Below are positions 47,819-60,345 of a stretch of DNA of 64,000 nucleotides, piece after piece (the stretch's first letter is position 1; each line of letters starts with the position of its first letter). The position numbers and the translations under genes are program-made. A model generated the notes under the pieces. That model was not told the DNA's origin, searched no databases, and worked only from the letters and a program-made list of their open reading frames with translations. The stretch comes from Dipetalonema caudispina. Its lineage: Eukaryota > Nematoda > Chromadorea > Rhabditida > Onchocercidae. Where the stretch lies: assembly GCA_013365325.1 (NCBI GenBank), contig JABVXV010000052.1:186001-250000 (forward strand). Reading direction: 5' to 3'.

Positions 47819-50800
47819 TTTTATTTCCGCCATCCACCGAATTCTATAATTTCGCATGATTTCCATCCCAAGCCCTTGATCTGTGGTGTACTTCCATCTA
47901 TTACTGATGCCTTGAAGAAAAAAAAATTTCTAAGCTGTCATTTCTACTTCTCAATAATCTAAAAGATAAAGAGTGAAACAATAAATTTGTTGCATAACAT
48001 TTTGTTTCTAAATAGTAAATAAATGAACGGATTAATTAATGATTATAAGTAAAAGTATATAATGAAATCTGTAAACAACTATGGACAATTCAAGAAACGC
48101 TTTTGTTTATGGGCGGAATTAGTTAATGAGTGTACAAATCAGTTTAAGAATAAGTCAAAGGAAAGAGGAAATATATAATGAGCATTTCAATAAATTTGTT
48201 TATGGATCAAAATTTCAGGTATTTTATTCTTTTCGACAGATCAACAGCGATGGAATGAAGCATTGCTTCACTCTTTTCAATTCGAAATTTCATAATTTCT
48301 GATAAAAGAATACAAGAATCGATGAAATCATTTTCCAATTATGTATTTAAAATCTATTTCATGCATGCATATTAACAGGCGATTTTATAAAGCGAATATC
48401 GAACATGAACAAAGCTCGTCAGTTCCTTCGTTGTTAAACGACCGATTAATCGTCCTGTGCAGGTAATTGCCGATTTTCATCAGACAGTAGTTGTCAATCA
48501 TTGTTTGACAGTACCTATGATCTGGATTAAAGTACATTTTCCAGACTATCTAAGCTTATCTGCACATGATGGATAAGGTATCAAAAAACACTGAAATTTG
48601 TGAACTAAAGCGAAGTATTGTTATGGATAGAATTTTACCAATAGATGATGAATAATTCAGGAATGCAATTTCGAGAGAATTTGAAAAATCCAACATTGTT
48701 AATGTCCTCAAATATTATAGTTAACACTATTATATTATTAGATAAGATAAATGTGTAATACAACAAGAAAAATTACTACCAGCAATTTTAGTTCAATTGT
48801 CGGAACATCGGAAATTTTTCTGGATACTGAATAGCAGGAACAGCGATACAGAAATGAGATATATGATGTCAACATACTTACTTATCGTCTAAACTAAACT
48901 TCTGCATAATAACACATTGATAAACTTTCATTACTAATCCATGTAATTGTGGATAATCGGTTGACAATAGTACTGAAAAATTTAGCATAGAACTCTCGAA
49001 ATCAGCGCTCTTGTCGATTACTCTAAAGTTTAGAATAGATTATGATAATTGAGCATTCTTCATAATTCTTTTATTTCACCCAATAACAATTCTTCCAATG
49101 AGCAAATAGAATACAGCGAGTAGGAACTATTATCGTAAATTTCAACCCCAAATTAGTCTAAAACACTATTTTCAATATATTTTCAATTACACGTTAGTAA
49201 TTATGTCAACAACTAATTACTAAAAGGTAGCGTTGTAATTGTATCCAATTTTTGCAAGATTTTCATCGTGTAGAAGTTCGTCTTTCTTGAAGTTCTTGCA
49301 ATCCACAAATTTTCACACATTGCAGATTTAAATCTTTTTTTAGTTCATTTGATTCTGATATTCTCGAAATTATTGAGTTCATCAATAGTAAAAAGAAAAT
49401 AATAAGGTAATAGGAGGAATTGTACGATGAGTACCCACTGGTTGAGAGGTCACTCAGGGAACAAACTAAAGCCAACTATTTGTTTGCATACATCACTCAT
49501 CACGAGCTATACTTTGTTTGAACATTGACACACTTCACTTAACTTCATCTCAATTTCGTACGAAAATATAAACTCACCAAAAGAGTGCGATTTTAAATGA
49601 CAGAACAAGATGAAGTAAGAATTAAATAGATTTTTAGTTGTTGGATTGCTAAATTTTTACAATATCAGCGAAAAAATAAAACATACATTACACTATAAAT
49701 TCATTAAATTTGCAAACAAGCATAGTCGAAGATTTCAATTTCAAAAGATTTTTCGTCTTTCCATTGTTATTGAGATTTTAACTGACATTTCGTAATATTT
49801 ACAGTCCACTTAAATTTCAATTAAAAAAAAGAAATTAGTAACAGTTTATGCACTTACATCCTTAAAAATCACAAAACCTCTATATATAATGTGTGTGTGT
49901 CTCATTTCTGATTGTAAATTCTGAGAAAATTCGGGTCATTATGAATGTTAATGGACATAAAATTCAAATCTGCGCACAAGCACTAAATGTCCTTCATATG
50001 TAGTACTAATTTATTAATTATGTGATTTTCATATCATTAGTTAAATTGATTGAACATTTCAATTCGAAAAATTGAAATTTATCCAGTTCCACTCCAACTG
50101 AGTAATTAGTATATTATAATGAATCATAGCGGATTAAAAGTTAAAGGTTCCATACTTTTTGATTAGCACTAAAAATTTGAATATTAGAATTTGCTAGATA
50201 CAGACATCATACGTCTGATAGATTTGATTAATTTTTTGCAACTGAGATATAACAAGTGTGTGATTGTATTTGACAACGATCCTTTTGCTTTTCTTCTATA
50301 AAACTGATAAATTTCACGATAAGATTGTTGATATTGCCGACAAAGATGGACACGGATAATAATAATGGCGAGGTTAATTCAAAAAAAAAAAAGGAAAAAT
50401 TGAATGAGTACGTAAAGGTCAAAATTGGTCGCTAATATACAATTATAGAAACAGAAAGGAGACTGAAAAAATTTGAAACTGATAGTTATAATAAAATGAA
50501 TGAATTTGTTAATTGAACGAATCATTTTTTAACTTTTTCTCACTTTTACGATGAAATGGAAAGATTCGCTAATAGCCAAACTTTAAAATTTCCCTAACAT
50601 AAGCGTGAACAAATTGTTGAAATGAATTAGTAATCAGAAAAGAATTGAAAATCAAATCGATTCATTTCAGCGTGTTGTATTTCTCGATTTCAACTATGAA
50701 AATAACTATTAGTAAAATATAATGATGATCGAGGTTGAAAATCTAACCAGTAATTTTGGTGACATAAAAGACACTTATTAGACAACTTATAAATCCATGG

Positions 50801-51959
50801 TTTATAACAAGGAATGATTAACGACGAATGAGATCACCATCACTGTCATCTCACAATGACGATATATTTATCTGTTGATATGGAAACATGGAAGAGAAGA
50901 AAGCTGTAATTTATGACCGTAATCAGGAATGAAAGTAGAATTTGTCAGATGGAATCTATCAATTACCTAATAATAGATGGCAACGCAGATAGCCAGTTGT
51001 CACCTAAAAGAGAAAATAACCTTAAGGCTGAGTACAACTTTGTATGACAGAAGATTTGGAAGATCAGAACTAATTAAAAGTAATTATGGATAGGTTTGGT
51101 AAGATTGTCCCTGATATGAGATTATATTTTAGTGACAATTTTCACATGCCACTAAAAGTTTTGATAAATTTTGAAAACGTTGAATTTGGATTTATAAGTA
51201 TTTTCAAGTGAATGAAGAAGAATTTCACATCAGAAAGTTATGATTATCGTCGCAGCACAGAACCAATGAGTTAGGCAGAGAATGTATTTTCTATGATTCG
51301 AATATTTTTAAATGGAATTGAAGAGCTATTATATTACAAAAGCTTCGAAAAACTATATATTTTTATTTCTGAATTATCCGGTCAAATTACCCGGAATGGA
51401 GGATTGCTTGAACCGTTTAGAAAGATTTCTATAAACCATTTTCAAATACTTTGTTTTGAAATATACATAATTTTTGTAAAATTAAAGTCTTCCATATAAC
51501 CAGTTTATGTTCTGCCAGCAAAATATATGGTTAAAATTCTTTCGCAAAATGAGTATAATTAGGTCAATCTCTTCCATTTGGCAATCCTTTATCAGAAAGA
51601 TCTTTAATCTGAGTTCAAGAAAGTTATGGAAATTAGGGGATATTGGAGGAATAAATAAAAAGGAACTGTGAAAAATAGGAAGTTTGAAAGTCATAAAAAT
51701 GTAAAATATAACCTCAAAAATTCAAACTTATGATGAAATTTATCAACTTCAAACAAAATCACACTATCTTAGTGAATTTGAAAGCTTCATCTTAAAGAAG
51801 TTTAAGACGGTAACAAACCTTGTAAATAGGCGAATAACAGTGTTAGAATAAGCATATATGCAAAATTTTAGTGTGGCCTGCAGCAACCGTATTTTCAGTG
51901 AGGAGCGTTTTTCTATTCGTGTGATTGTTGCAAAAGAAGGTCATATACAGGAAAGTGAA
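47819..51959. other. Long noncoding stretch
   Basis: AT-rich, with short A-runs. Open frames are short and compositionally random. A minus-strand frame at 49263-49475 contains a hydrophobic segment (YYLIIFFLLLMNS), but it lacks a proper start and donor, so I do not call it a Crumbs signal exon. Confidence 0.45.
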
Positions 51960-51972
51960 AGGTCAAAGGTCA
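51960..51972. promoter_or_regulatory. Perfect DR1 nuclear-receptor element (AGGTCAAAGGTCA)
   Basis: Two AGGTCA half-sites in direct repeat with one-base spacing, the classical site for HNF4/RXR-type nuclear receptors. Nematodes have a greatly expanded HNF4-derived receptor family. It lies in the intergenic region between Crumbs (-) and the CULT gene (+). Function is inferred. Confidence 0.4.
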
Positions 51973-52500
51973 CAGACACTGCTGATTCCAGAGGAGTTTT
52001 ATGGAGCCAACAATGTTTAATTAGTGTATGAGCGGTAATGAATAGTGATATGCCGACGATGAAACTAAAGAGAATAGTTGAGGGTGGCGCTTTAATGGAT
52101 ACACCAAAGCTATTGCTCTTGCGATCTTTCTATCGATGTGATTGTCATCGGATCTTTATTTCAAGGTTGGGTATGGGATTTATTTGATTTGCTAATAGAA
52201 GAGCGTAAGATCGAGTTGAATGACAACAAATATATGGACTACAGACCAGTGGTCAAGAAAGTACTTCAGCAAGAATATGCTACGCTACTGTAGGATGAGT
52301 GATGTCTAATGAATGTTTAGTTGGAGTAGCTTTAGCTATATCATTCATCTGTACTTATACGAAAATAATAGAAATAAAGATATTGATGACAGCGATTTGG
52401 GCACTATGATGATGACACCGGTTGACAACGTTGACAATGATGACTGTGCCTGATATCTGCCTATATCTTCATATCCTCTACTGCACTGCCAATTACTATA

Positions 52501-52610
52501 CTGGAGCTGCGGAAGAAACAGTCCGTTGGTAACGATCGTTCATCCATCCCTCCCACGTCCTTTCCGTCTCATACCCCGAACCTCCCCGCCCGCCCTCATC
52601 TCGTACACAA
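52501..52610. promoter_or_regulatory. Short GC-rich island in an AT-rich intergenic region
   Basis: About 110 bases are clearly richer in G and C than their surroundings, with CCCGCCCGCCC and several CpG. In this genome such patches also precede EMC6 and the membrane-protein gene at 61799. It may mark a promoter, possibly of Crumbs (-) with a distant first exon. Confidence 0.3.
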
Positions 52611-55211
52611 ATCAAAACTACAATAATGACTGACTAGTACTGATTGATGAATGAACCGGTTCCCAAGATATCCATCTACATGATAAAAAATTGCTAGTCC
52701 AATTTACCTATTTTGTACTCACTATTAATATTGATCATAGTGTCACTGTCCTTTATTTCATCTTTGAAACCATTCCACATCACTCACAATTCATTACTGG
52801 TTTTAGGATTCAGTACAAATGATCTATACTATTGATTTCCGTGATTGGCAATATGTTACCGATCATCTTCAGTCATACATTCTTCATTTCTTCAAGCATT
52901 ACTAACCTGAAGAGAATTAGACTTACCAAATTCCACTTCAACATTTCCTTCTTAATTCTTTCCTATTACCTCACAAATAAACAAAGTGTTGTATAAATAC
53001 GACGTATACTTGCAATCATCTCTATATTTAATTAAGATTTATTTTATCTCGAATAGTGTAGTAATTTTTTGAGGTCATTTATGATTCACATAGTGATGAA
53101 TAATGAGATATTGTTTAGATGGGATATTGTTTCCTGTTTGACATCATCATCATTCTTTTTGATAGGTCATGCAGATATTTAGAAAGTGAAAAAGTGCGGA
53201 TGATTTTCAATACAATATACTTGATAGAAAGGAATTCATAATGATTATGGTTTTTGGCTTTGGACAATGAAACAGTTTACGAATTGTCTGATCTATAATT
53301 TGATTAGGATAGTGATTGTTATGGTTGCCTTAAACTGACCTCACAAAGGTATTTTTTTAACTTGCTCATGGGTTTTAAAGCATGGGAATTTTAACAGTCT
53401 TAATTATCAAAGCTTAAAATAGGTTTATAGTGCAATTTATAATTGTTGGAAATATGATTTGTCATGTATTTTGGTAAGGAAAACTCGTTTCCTACTCAAT
53501 CATAAATGAATATTTTAAATCATGTCAATCAGAAACAAATTTTTCCCGATTTTAATTTTCCACTTTCGAAAACAATACTAAATTCCCTTTATTTTCTTTC
53601 TTTTTTGACGGGAAATAAGGTTACAAAGGGTGTTTAATACTAACAATGTAATATTTTGTCCTGAAAACATCATCTATCTCTTTCATATTAGTTCTTGCCC
53701 TCCTGTTAACGAATTTTCCGGAATAGCTCTTCTGACATCCGTCTTTTTCAATTTGTGTTCAATTACTCAATTCGGTCTTTTCTCTCGAAACAAAATGAAA
53801 TCGCCAGTGAACAGCTAATTTTTAATGGGTAATACTATTACATGAATATAGGCCTAGAGGAAATAGCAAAGCAAACCATTTTGATAATATAGGCTTGTTC
53901 AAATATAGAATATAATAAAACCAGAAATTTGATAAAAATGAAGGTAACTCTGATAACAGTCAAGAATAATGAATGAATTTTTGATCGAAATCTTACCATT
54001 CTTGTGATTCAGTGAGATTCTATTTCGATCAAATTTACTCGTAGGTACTCTAATATGCATCACTTTCTTCACATTAGGTTCTGAACAGCAAACAAATGAT
54101 CCAGCATTTCACTTCACTTGTCTAATTTAAATTATTTCAATATCCCATTTTGTAGGCATTTCAATAGCCACAGTTACTCCCTACGTAACATTATTATCTA
54201 ACCAGTAGTTAGCTCAAATTTAATTCATATATCTTTTAAAACAATTCGAGTTTTGGCAGATTTAGTAAATTCGCAATTCAGCTTAAATATTTTCAAACAG
54301 TAACGAAATCAGAGAATGAGCTATAGCAAAATTGAATTAAATCAGTTTAATCCAAGTAAATTTACTGTTATGAAAGAGTTAATAATCGCAGCTACACAAT
54401 GATATTAGCAGCATTTAATTAATAAGATTTATGTTATTAGTGAGTAAATTATATTTTCTTTTCTCACCTGACCTATTCTTTATTTCTTTCTATCAGAGTG
54501 TCAAAAATTTCGTATAACTTATTAAGAATATTCAAGAAATTGTAATAGATACTATTTATTGGGAACAGTCATCCTCAATCTCAATTTATCGGAGACAATC
54601 CTCAATTTCGATTCATCGGGAACAGTTGTTGTCCTCAGTCTCGATGAAATTAACAGTTTCTTACTGTGACCTTTTCACAGTATGCAACAGATATTGCCTC
54701 TTTCTCGTACCGCTCAAAACAAACTATTAAGCACAATCTATAATCAATGATAACAAAATTTCCCGAAAAGTTTGAAACCTATCAAATTCAAATTAATGTT
54801 ACAATAATATATTAGCTGTAACAAAGAAGCAATAATAAATGATAAGTATGTAGCTAAACTGCTCTTTTCGAAATATTTTCAATCGATGATGAAGTTTGTA
54901 TATGATTGTCTGTATTTGTTGCAACTAGACTAAATCAATATTTCTTCATGATTACTTTCAGATTTCAAGTTAATTTCAAATTAATTGAAATATCTCTCAT
55001 GAAATCCTTGAATAATACTTCACTTTAAACCAACCCGATAGATTATACATACATCACAACATGGTTTCATCGAGTCGGATTTTCATTTCGCTCCCTCACT
55101 CCTTCATTTCCGTGGTGAGTATCGAGTAGATGGTATTGGGGTCAGGGAGGATTGTGGGTGATATGATTAGTGATAATGTGCTGGTTGCTTTTCAGGTGTT
55201 TTCACAGATAT
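52611..55211. other. Noncoding stretch upstream of the CULT gene
   Basis: No exon seen. A degenerate tandem repeat lies at about 54557-54650. Confidence 0.45.
54557..54650. repeat. Degenerate tandem repeat, roughly three copies
   Basis: Variants of a 30-35 bp unit with the core TCGGGAACAGT and CCTCAATCTC follow one another, with several substitutions and indels between copies. Confidence 0.55.
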
Positions 55212-57022
55212 ATGTATCTGCTATGGTTCATGTGGTGTTCCATGTTTACTGTCCCTGCAGGTATGGTTTGATTTTCATCGTTGGAAATATTTCAAAATTA
55301 ATCCAAAAGTTTTACCTTCCTTTAGAACATCGAATATAGGTTATTGTTTCCAATTATTGTTGTTTATTTGGAAAGAGTCAGTTAATTCTATGGCATGAAA
55401 TTTATATGAAATAGTTTACTCTTCAGAATCTGTGGCATTACTTTGTCGTAACTGCGGACGTGACATTGTCGAAGGTTCGACACTTACCAATGAGAAGAGT
55501 GTGAAAGCCATACGTTCATATAATATGACCATTTTGGGCCGAAATCAGCTCGTTCAAGTATTCGAAAATGCTGTCCGTATGTTTAAATTTCCTTTTCGAA
55601 TTTATATGTGAATTCAGTAAGCTTTCAGATAATTTTATACGTATTTCACTTTATTCTTTGACAGCACCAACAGATGCTTCTTGTTGGTAGTTTAAAACGT
55701 TGATTAGTCTACAAGTAGTTAAACATCAGTCATCCGTAAAAAATTGATTCTTGGATGCAATAAGGTGTCAGTAGATTACTGTTCAGTTCGAATTTTTTCT
55801 CTATGCTATGCAATATTTTCATATCATTATTTTTTTATGAAGTTTTTTGCAGCTGAAAAATTCGATGTGATAACCGCTTCAACCGCTGAACTGAGACTTG
55901 CAGGTAAGGTAAGCAAACCCTGAAATTTCGTTTCTACATTTTCTTACCAAATGGTTTTTTAGAGATGAAAAGAAGGTGTCTAATGATTCTTTTACTTGTT
56001 TGAGATGCTTTTTACTCGAATAATTGCCTCACCAATTAAATTTTAATTGCTTGACATATATCGCAACCTAATGAAATGTTAAATGAAATCTAACACTATA
56101 AACTACATTGCCTCCCATCATTCAGTAATCGACACTGACTTTTCTGCCAATTCTTGGGTTGGTTTATTTCGGGATAAAATCATGATAATGTGACTACTAA
56201 AGTGTGCAGAAAGTGTTTCGCAAAGTCACCTTAGCGGGATGTCTTATTGAAAGTTCTAGTCGTTTTCATACTTCATCTGGATAATCATCATCTAGTTCTT
56301 GTATTTGATTAAACTGTACTCCTGAAGAAAAAGAAATGTATTGTTTTGCAGTCTTACCTAGCGGATACTTGGTGGCCGAATTATGAGTGGACCGTTTGTG
56401 TGTGTCCTAGCTGCGGTTTTCATTTGGGATGGTATTATTTCTTGCTTCTGCCGTTTCATTTTTTTATTGACGAGATGCTTTGATCCTTGTTAAAAAGAGC
56501 ACTGTTTGAATTCTTTATTTTTTATATTCCAGGTATTTCCAATCAGGTAATATCCAAGCGAAGTTACACAAATCATTCTTTGGGCTTGTTCTGGATTACT
56601 TAATCAGTGAAGAATGTAAGGATTTATTTGACAAAAAATGATTTTTTATGGAGGTAGCGTGTGATCTGTATTTAAAAGTCGAAAATATTTTGAATACTGG
56701 CAGGTGGCAAGCACCATTTCTATTATTTTTCTTTTTTCAGACGTTGATTTGTTGACGTGGGTACCATAGTTTTGGAAACGAGTAATGTCGATATTTATTA
56801 TCAGTGTGATGTATAATTTGATGCAGTCAATTTGCTTCATAACTATTAGGTTTTAATGTAATAATCTCAAAATTGTTTTATATTGCAAATTATTGTACTC
56901 ACATACTTTAATAATTTAAGAAAGTAAACATCCTTTTTTCAGTGCATAGAAATTATTACTTGAAGTATAATGGAAAGGTACCTCTAGTGGATCTTACGGA
57001 ATGTGGAGCACTACCCGCTTGA
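55212..57022 (+). CDS. Secreted CULT-domain protein (cereblon thalidomide-binding fold), complete
   Basis: Exons 55212-55260, 55427-55576, 55853-55908, 56352-56431, 56533-56615 and 56943-57022 agree in phase and total 498 bases, giving 165 residues. The N-terminus (MYLLWFMWCSMFTVPA) is a signal peptide, so the protein should be secreted. The rest is one CULT domain: CRNC, a middle part with ITASTAELRLAGK, then DTWWPNYEWTVCVCPSCG and HLGWYF. The two CxxC pairs match the zinc site. The three Trp at the positions of the cereblon cage (W380, W386, W400 in human) are all present; in cereblon they bind glutarimides such as thalidomide and C-terminal cyclic imide degrons. There is no Lon domain or DDB1-binding region, so this is not a ubiquitin-ligase receptor but a member of the secreted single-domain CULT group known in animals. 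The ATG follows TTTTCACAG, a likely spliced-leader acceptor. Confidence 0.88.
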
Positions 57023-58661
57023 AATTTTCCCTTAAGGTTAAAGTCATTAAGTTTTTTTGTAGATTTGCTTCCATATTTTGAGACTATTTTTGTTACATTT
57101 TTTGTTTGGCACAATATATTTTTTCTATTTTTTTAAAAGAAGATGTTCATTATGCAGATTACACATCTGCAGAAAGCAATGAATAAGTTTGAAGAGTGCT
57201 TTTTGCCTTTAAAAATATTATGTCTGAAACACGACGTTTTCTTTAGTGGTCACTGTTTTATTGACTTTTTGATTGGATTTTTTTCTCTCTGAAAACGGGG
57301 ATTTTTCAAGTCGTAAATAACCATGTTTACTAATAAATTGGTAATTAATACTGACAAAAACAAAATGAATCAGGACAGATTATGAAATATTTGGGTATAG
57401 CAAATAAATTCTAAAAAAAAGTGCTGGGATCTTATCACGAATTGGAAGAGTGGTTTCATCTTTTGCGGGCAGCATATGTATTATAGAACCAAACAAAGAG
57501 AATATCCTCTGGATTACCTTTTTCAGCGTATGAACGTTAATTATCTTTTGTTTCGGTAACTGACATCAAGTTACTCAATAACAGCTGTATGGAATAATAT
57601 TTATTTCAAACGGTAAATTCTAACTCAAAACTGAAACCCTTCTCAGTTTTTGGTCTTTTTTGCATAACTAAACTTAATAACAATGCTTTATAAACCTATG
57701 TTAATTATTAATAACTTAGAAGACTCAAAGTTGTTTTTCAACTTCACTTTCTTTCAGTTTATTTTTGCATTGCAACAGTATAGCAGATTTTATTAAAATA
57801 ATGCATGCATCATAGTTTGTCAGCAGTTCTTGGTGTTTATTTATAGTTGCATGACTATATTTAACTATTTCAATATTATATTTACTATAAATGTGGGTTG
57901 TTTAATGTTTATTATTTTTTGAGTTTTTATTTATCACTGTAGTGATAGGACCGCTACTACTATTATCAAATATTCAACATATTAGAACTTCGTCTGTATT
58001 TGAATAACACTGGGGAGAACAGATCGGACAAACGACCCAAAGAGGAATCGGCAACAAAATTGGATCACGAAAACGGGGCGTAAAAAAATATGTATGCATG
58101 CTGTGGTCAATAATACAATAATTTATCTAATCTATGGTGATGGTATCCTTGCTGAAGCTATTTAACTTTTTTTGTTAATTTCAGATTATGAAGAGTTGCT
58201 CAGTTCGATTATTTCTCAGCAAATATTATGTGGGATACGGACGGTAAAGAATTAATCATAAAATCCAATCTTTTCTATTCCCACCGATCTTTGATTTAAC
58301 GCTAGCATAGTAATTTCCATAGATGAAAATTTGTTATGGTCATTTTTGGTACTGAAAAATCGTTTTCACTAATTTACAATTATTTTGGTGTTATATGTCA
58401 GTCAATTAATGTCTCAGAAGTTCCACCAAATTTATTTGAAAAAGATCATGAACATAACAGAATTAATTCGAATTTTTTGAACGGAGAGGGTAAAATGTTT
58501 ATTGCTCAAAACTCATAAAATCCCATCTCCTATTTTCTCTTTCAACTTGAAATGCCAAATAATCTAAAAATAAATCTCATCATTTCGCGATCAGCCAATG
58601 ATTGACGCACACCCTGAATCGATAGAATGAATTCGATTACATCCAATTGCAGTACACACGC
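57023..58661. other. Noncoding, downstream of the CULT gene
   Basis: AT-rich. Short spliceable frames near 58020-58080 and 58186-58245 were seen but cannot be linked to a gene. Confidence 0.4.
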
Positions 58662-58728
58662 AAGATGTGATATTGTTTTGAATATGAAATAGATGTACTA
58701 TTTCATATTCAAAACAATATCACATCTT
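58662..58728. repeat. Perfect 31-bp inverted repeat with 5-base loop
   Basis: The left arm 58662-58692 (AAGATGTGATATTGTTTTGA onward) is the exact reverse complement of the right arm 58698-58728, separated by ATGTA. The bases just outside do not pair. It would form a 31-bp hairpin or cruciform. Not inside any gene I can see. Confidence 0.95.
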
Positions 58729-60345
58729 AAAATTGTACTCATTTTTGTCTTCGGATTATCTGCTATGAATTCAGACTTACAGCTGCTTTTAAACAAGTCG
58801 TCTACAACTATCGATTGACGCCATATTGTAGCACAAACAAAATAAGCTTATTGGGTAAATGTCGTTGATTTATTGTTTAGATACATCCCAGAACCACTAG
58901 ATTCATCGGATCATCTGGTGCAATTCATAATCTGGTAGTAGCAAATTGCACTTTTAAGAGAGGCTTCCGATATGCACCAATCTTAATATTCTGAAAGTCA
59001 GTTCTTAAAAGCATTTTCAAAGTTTCAAGGGATCCAATAAATTTGGAAGATATTTAATTTGTAGCATTGCTTAGATCAAGAAATGTTAAATTTGAGACGT
59101 ATCATTACGAAAGCACTGGACAGAACCATCATTCCGGAACGATAATTTCGATGAATCAACTCTTATTTATAACTTAGAATGTGCCATACGAGAGATTAGA
59201 ATTAAAGAGGTTAAATTAGCATTTTCTGAATGATGTACCTGATACAATATGTTATATTCAATTGGAGAAAGATGACTACTCTCAAGGACATATATTTCAT
59301 ATGGGGAAAATCCACCTCGCATTTATGAAGATTGGATTACATGATTTGAATTCATATTTGGTAACTTTTTTGAAATTGCTGAACGACTTAAAGATATTAC
59401 ATAGGTTGTGTAGTCCCTGTCATCATCTCTTTTTTTCTATTTTGCAAAATATACAACTATCATAGAGTTTTAAAGTTGAATAAAAACGAATCAATAAAGA
59501 CATTTTTCGGCAAATTCAAAACATATTAGATATAACAATTCTTCCATTTAATGGATATGATAAAACAAAGAAATATACTGATTGAAGTACCATATTTCGG
59601 CAATCAATACCAAAGCATTCGCTTGAAATGTGCCAATATGAGGATTGTATAGGTTGAAAAAAAGGTTAATTTCTGAAACGTAAGATTGGAGACAATTAAA
59701 CAAGTCATATGAAATTTCTTAAGTGCTACCAATTGAAGCTATTTTATAAGATTACAAACAACTAAAGTTTTTTTTTTTTTTTTTTTTTTTTTTTGCATTA
59801 ACTGTTTCTGTAGTCTGTAAAGGTGGTATTTTTAACACAGAAATAGTTCTAAAAACTACGGAAGTTGAAAGTTGCAATCAAAAAATCCACTACGAATTTT
59901 GTTTAAAATCCGTCGAAAAATTAAAATTTCATCATGGTTTATTAAGGATGAAAAGAACTCTTCGGTAAACTATTTCTTTTTATCACTTTTCGCTTTCTAT
60001 CATTTGATACCTACATTTTAAATCCCCAAGTTCCTACAAATCTTAGATATGAAAATTCTGCATTAGTTTAGTACTATATTGTAGAGCTCAAATGAAAGTT
60101 ATAGGATAAAAAATTAACAAAAAAAAAAAAAAAAATTAATAAGTGGAAAAAAGCATTACAGTTACGAGTTCTTTCTTTTTGTGCAGTAAAGCAGCTAACT
60201 TAAAACTTTTGCAAATCAAACAAAGATGAACAATTAGCAATAATTTGTCAAACACAGTCAATCAATCAATTGCTGCCACTCTTATCTATTACTATCATTA
60301 ATAATTCTCCTCACTAATTTGCAGTGATAACAAAAATTTGTTTGA
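58729..60345. other. Noncoding stretch
   Basis: Contains a T-run at about 59768-59794 and an A-run near 60119-60134. No exon supported. The 3' UTR of the minus-strand gene ending at 60346 lies at the right end. Confidence 0.45.

Noticed and set aside
49263..49475. Minus-strand frame with a hydrophobic stretch, considered as a Crumbs signal-peptide exon
   Set aside because: No ATG in a suitable place, no usable donor, and a stop soon after; phase to the next exon could not be met.
58662..58728. Hairpin considered as a microRNA precursor or a bacterial-type terminator
   Set aside because: The stem is perfectly paired with a very small loop, unlike metazoan pre-miRNA, and the setting is eukaryotic, so an intrinsic terminator is not meaningful.
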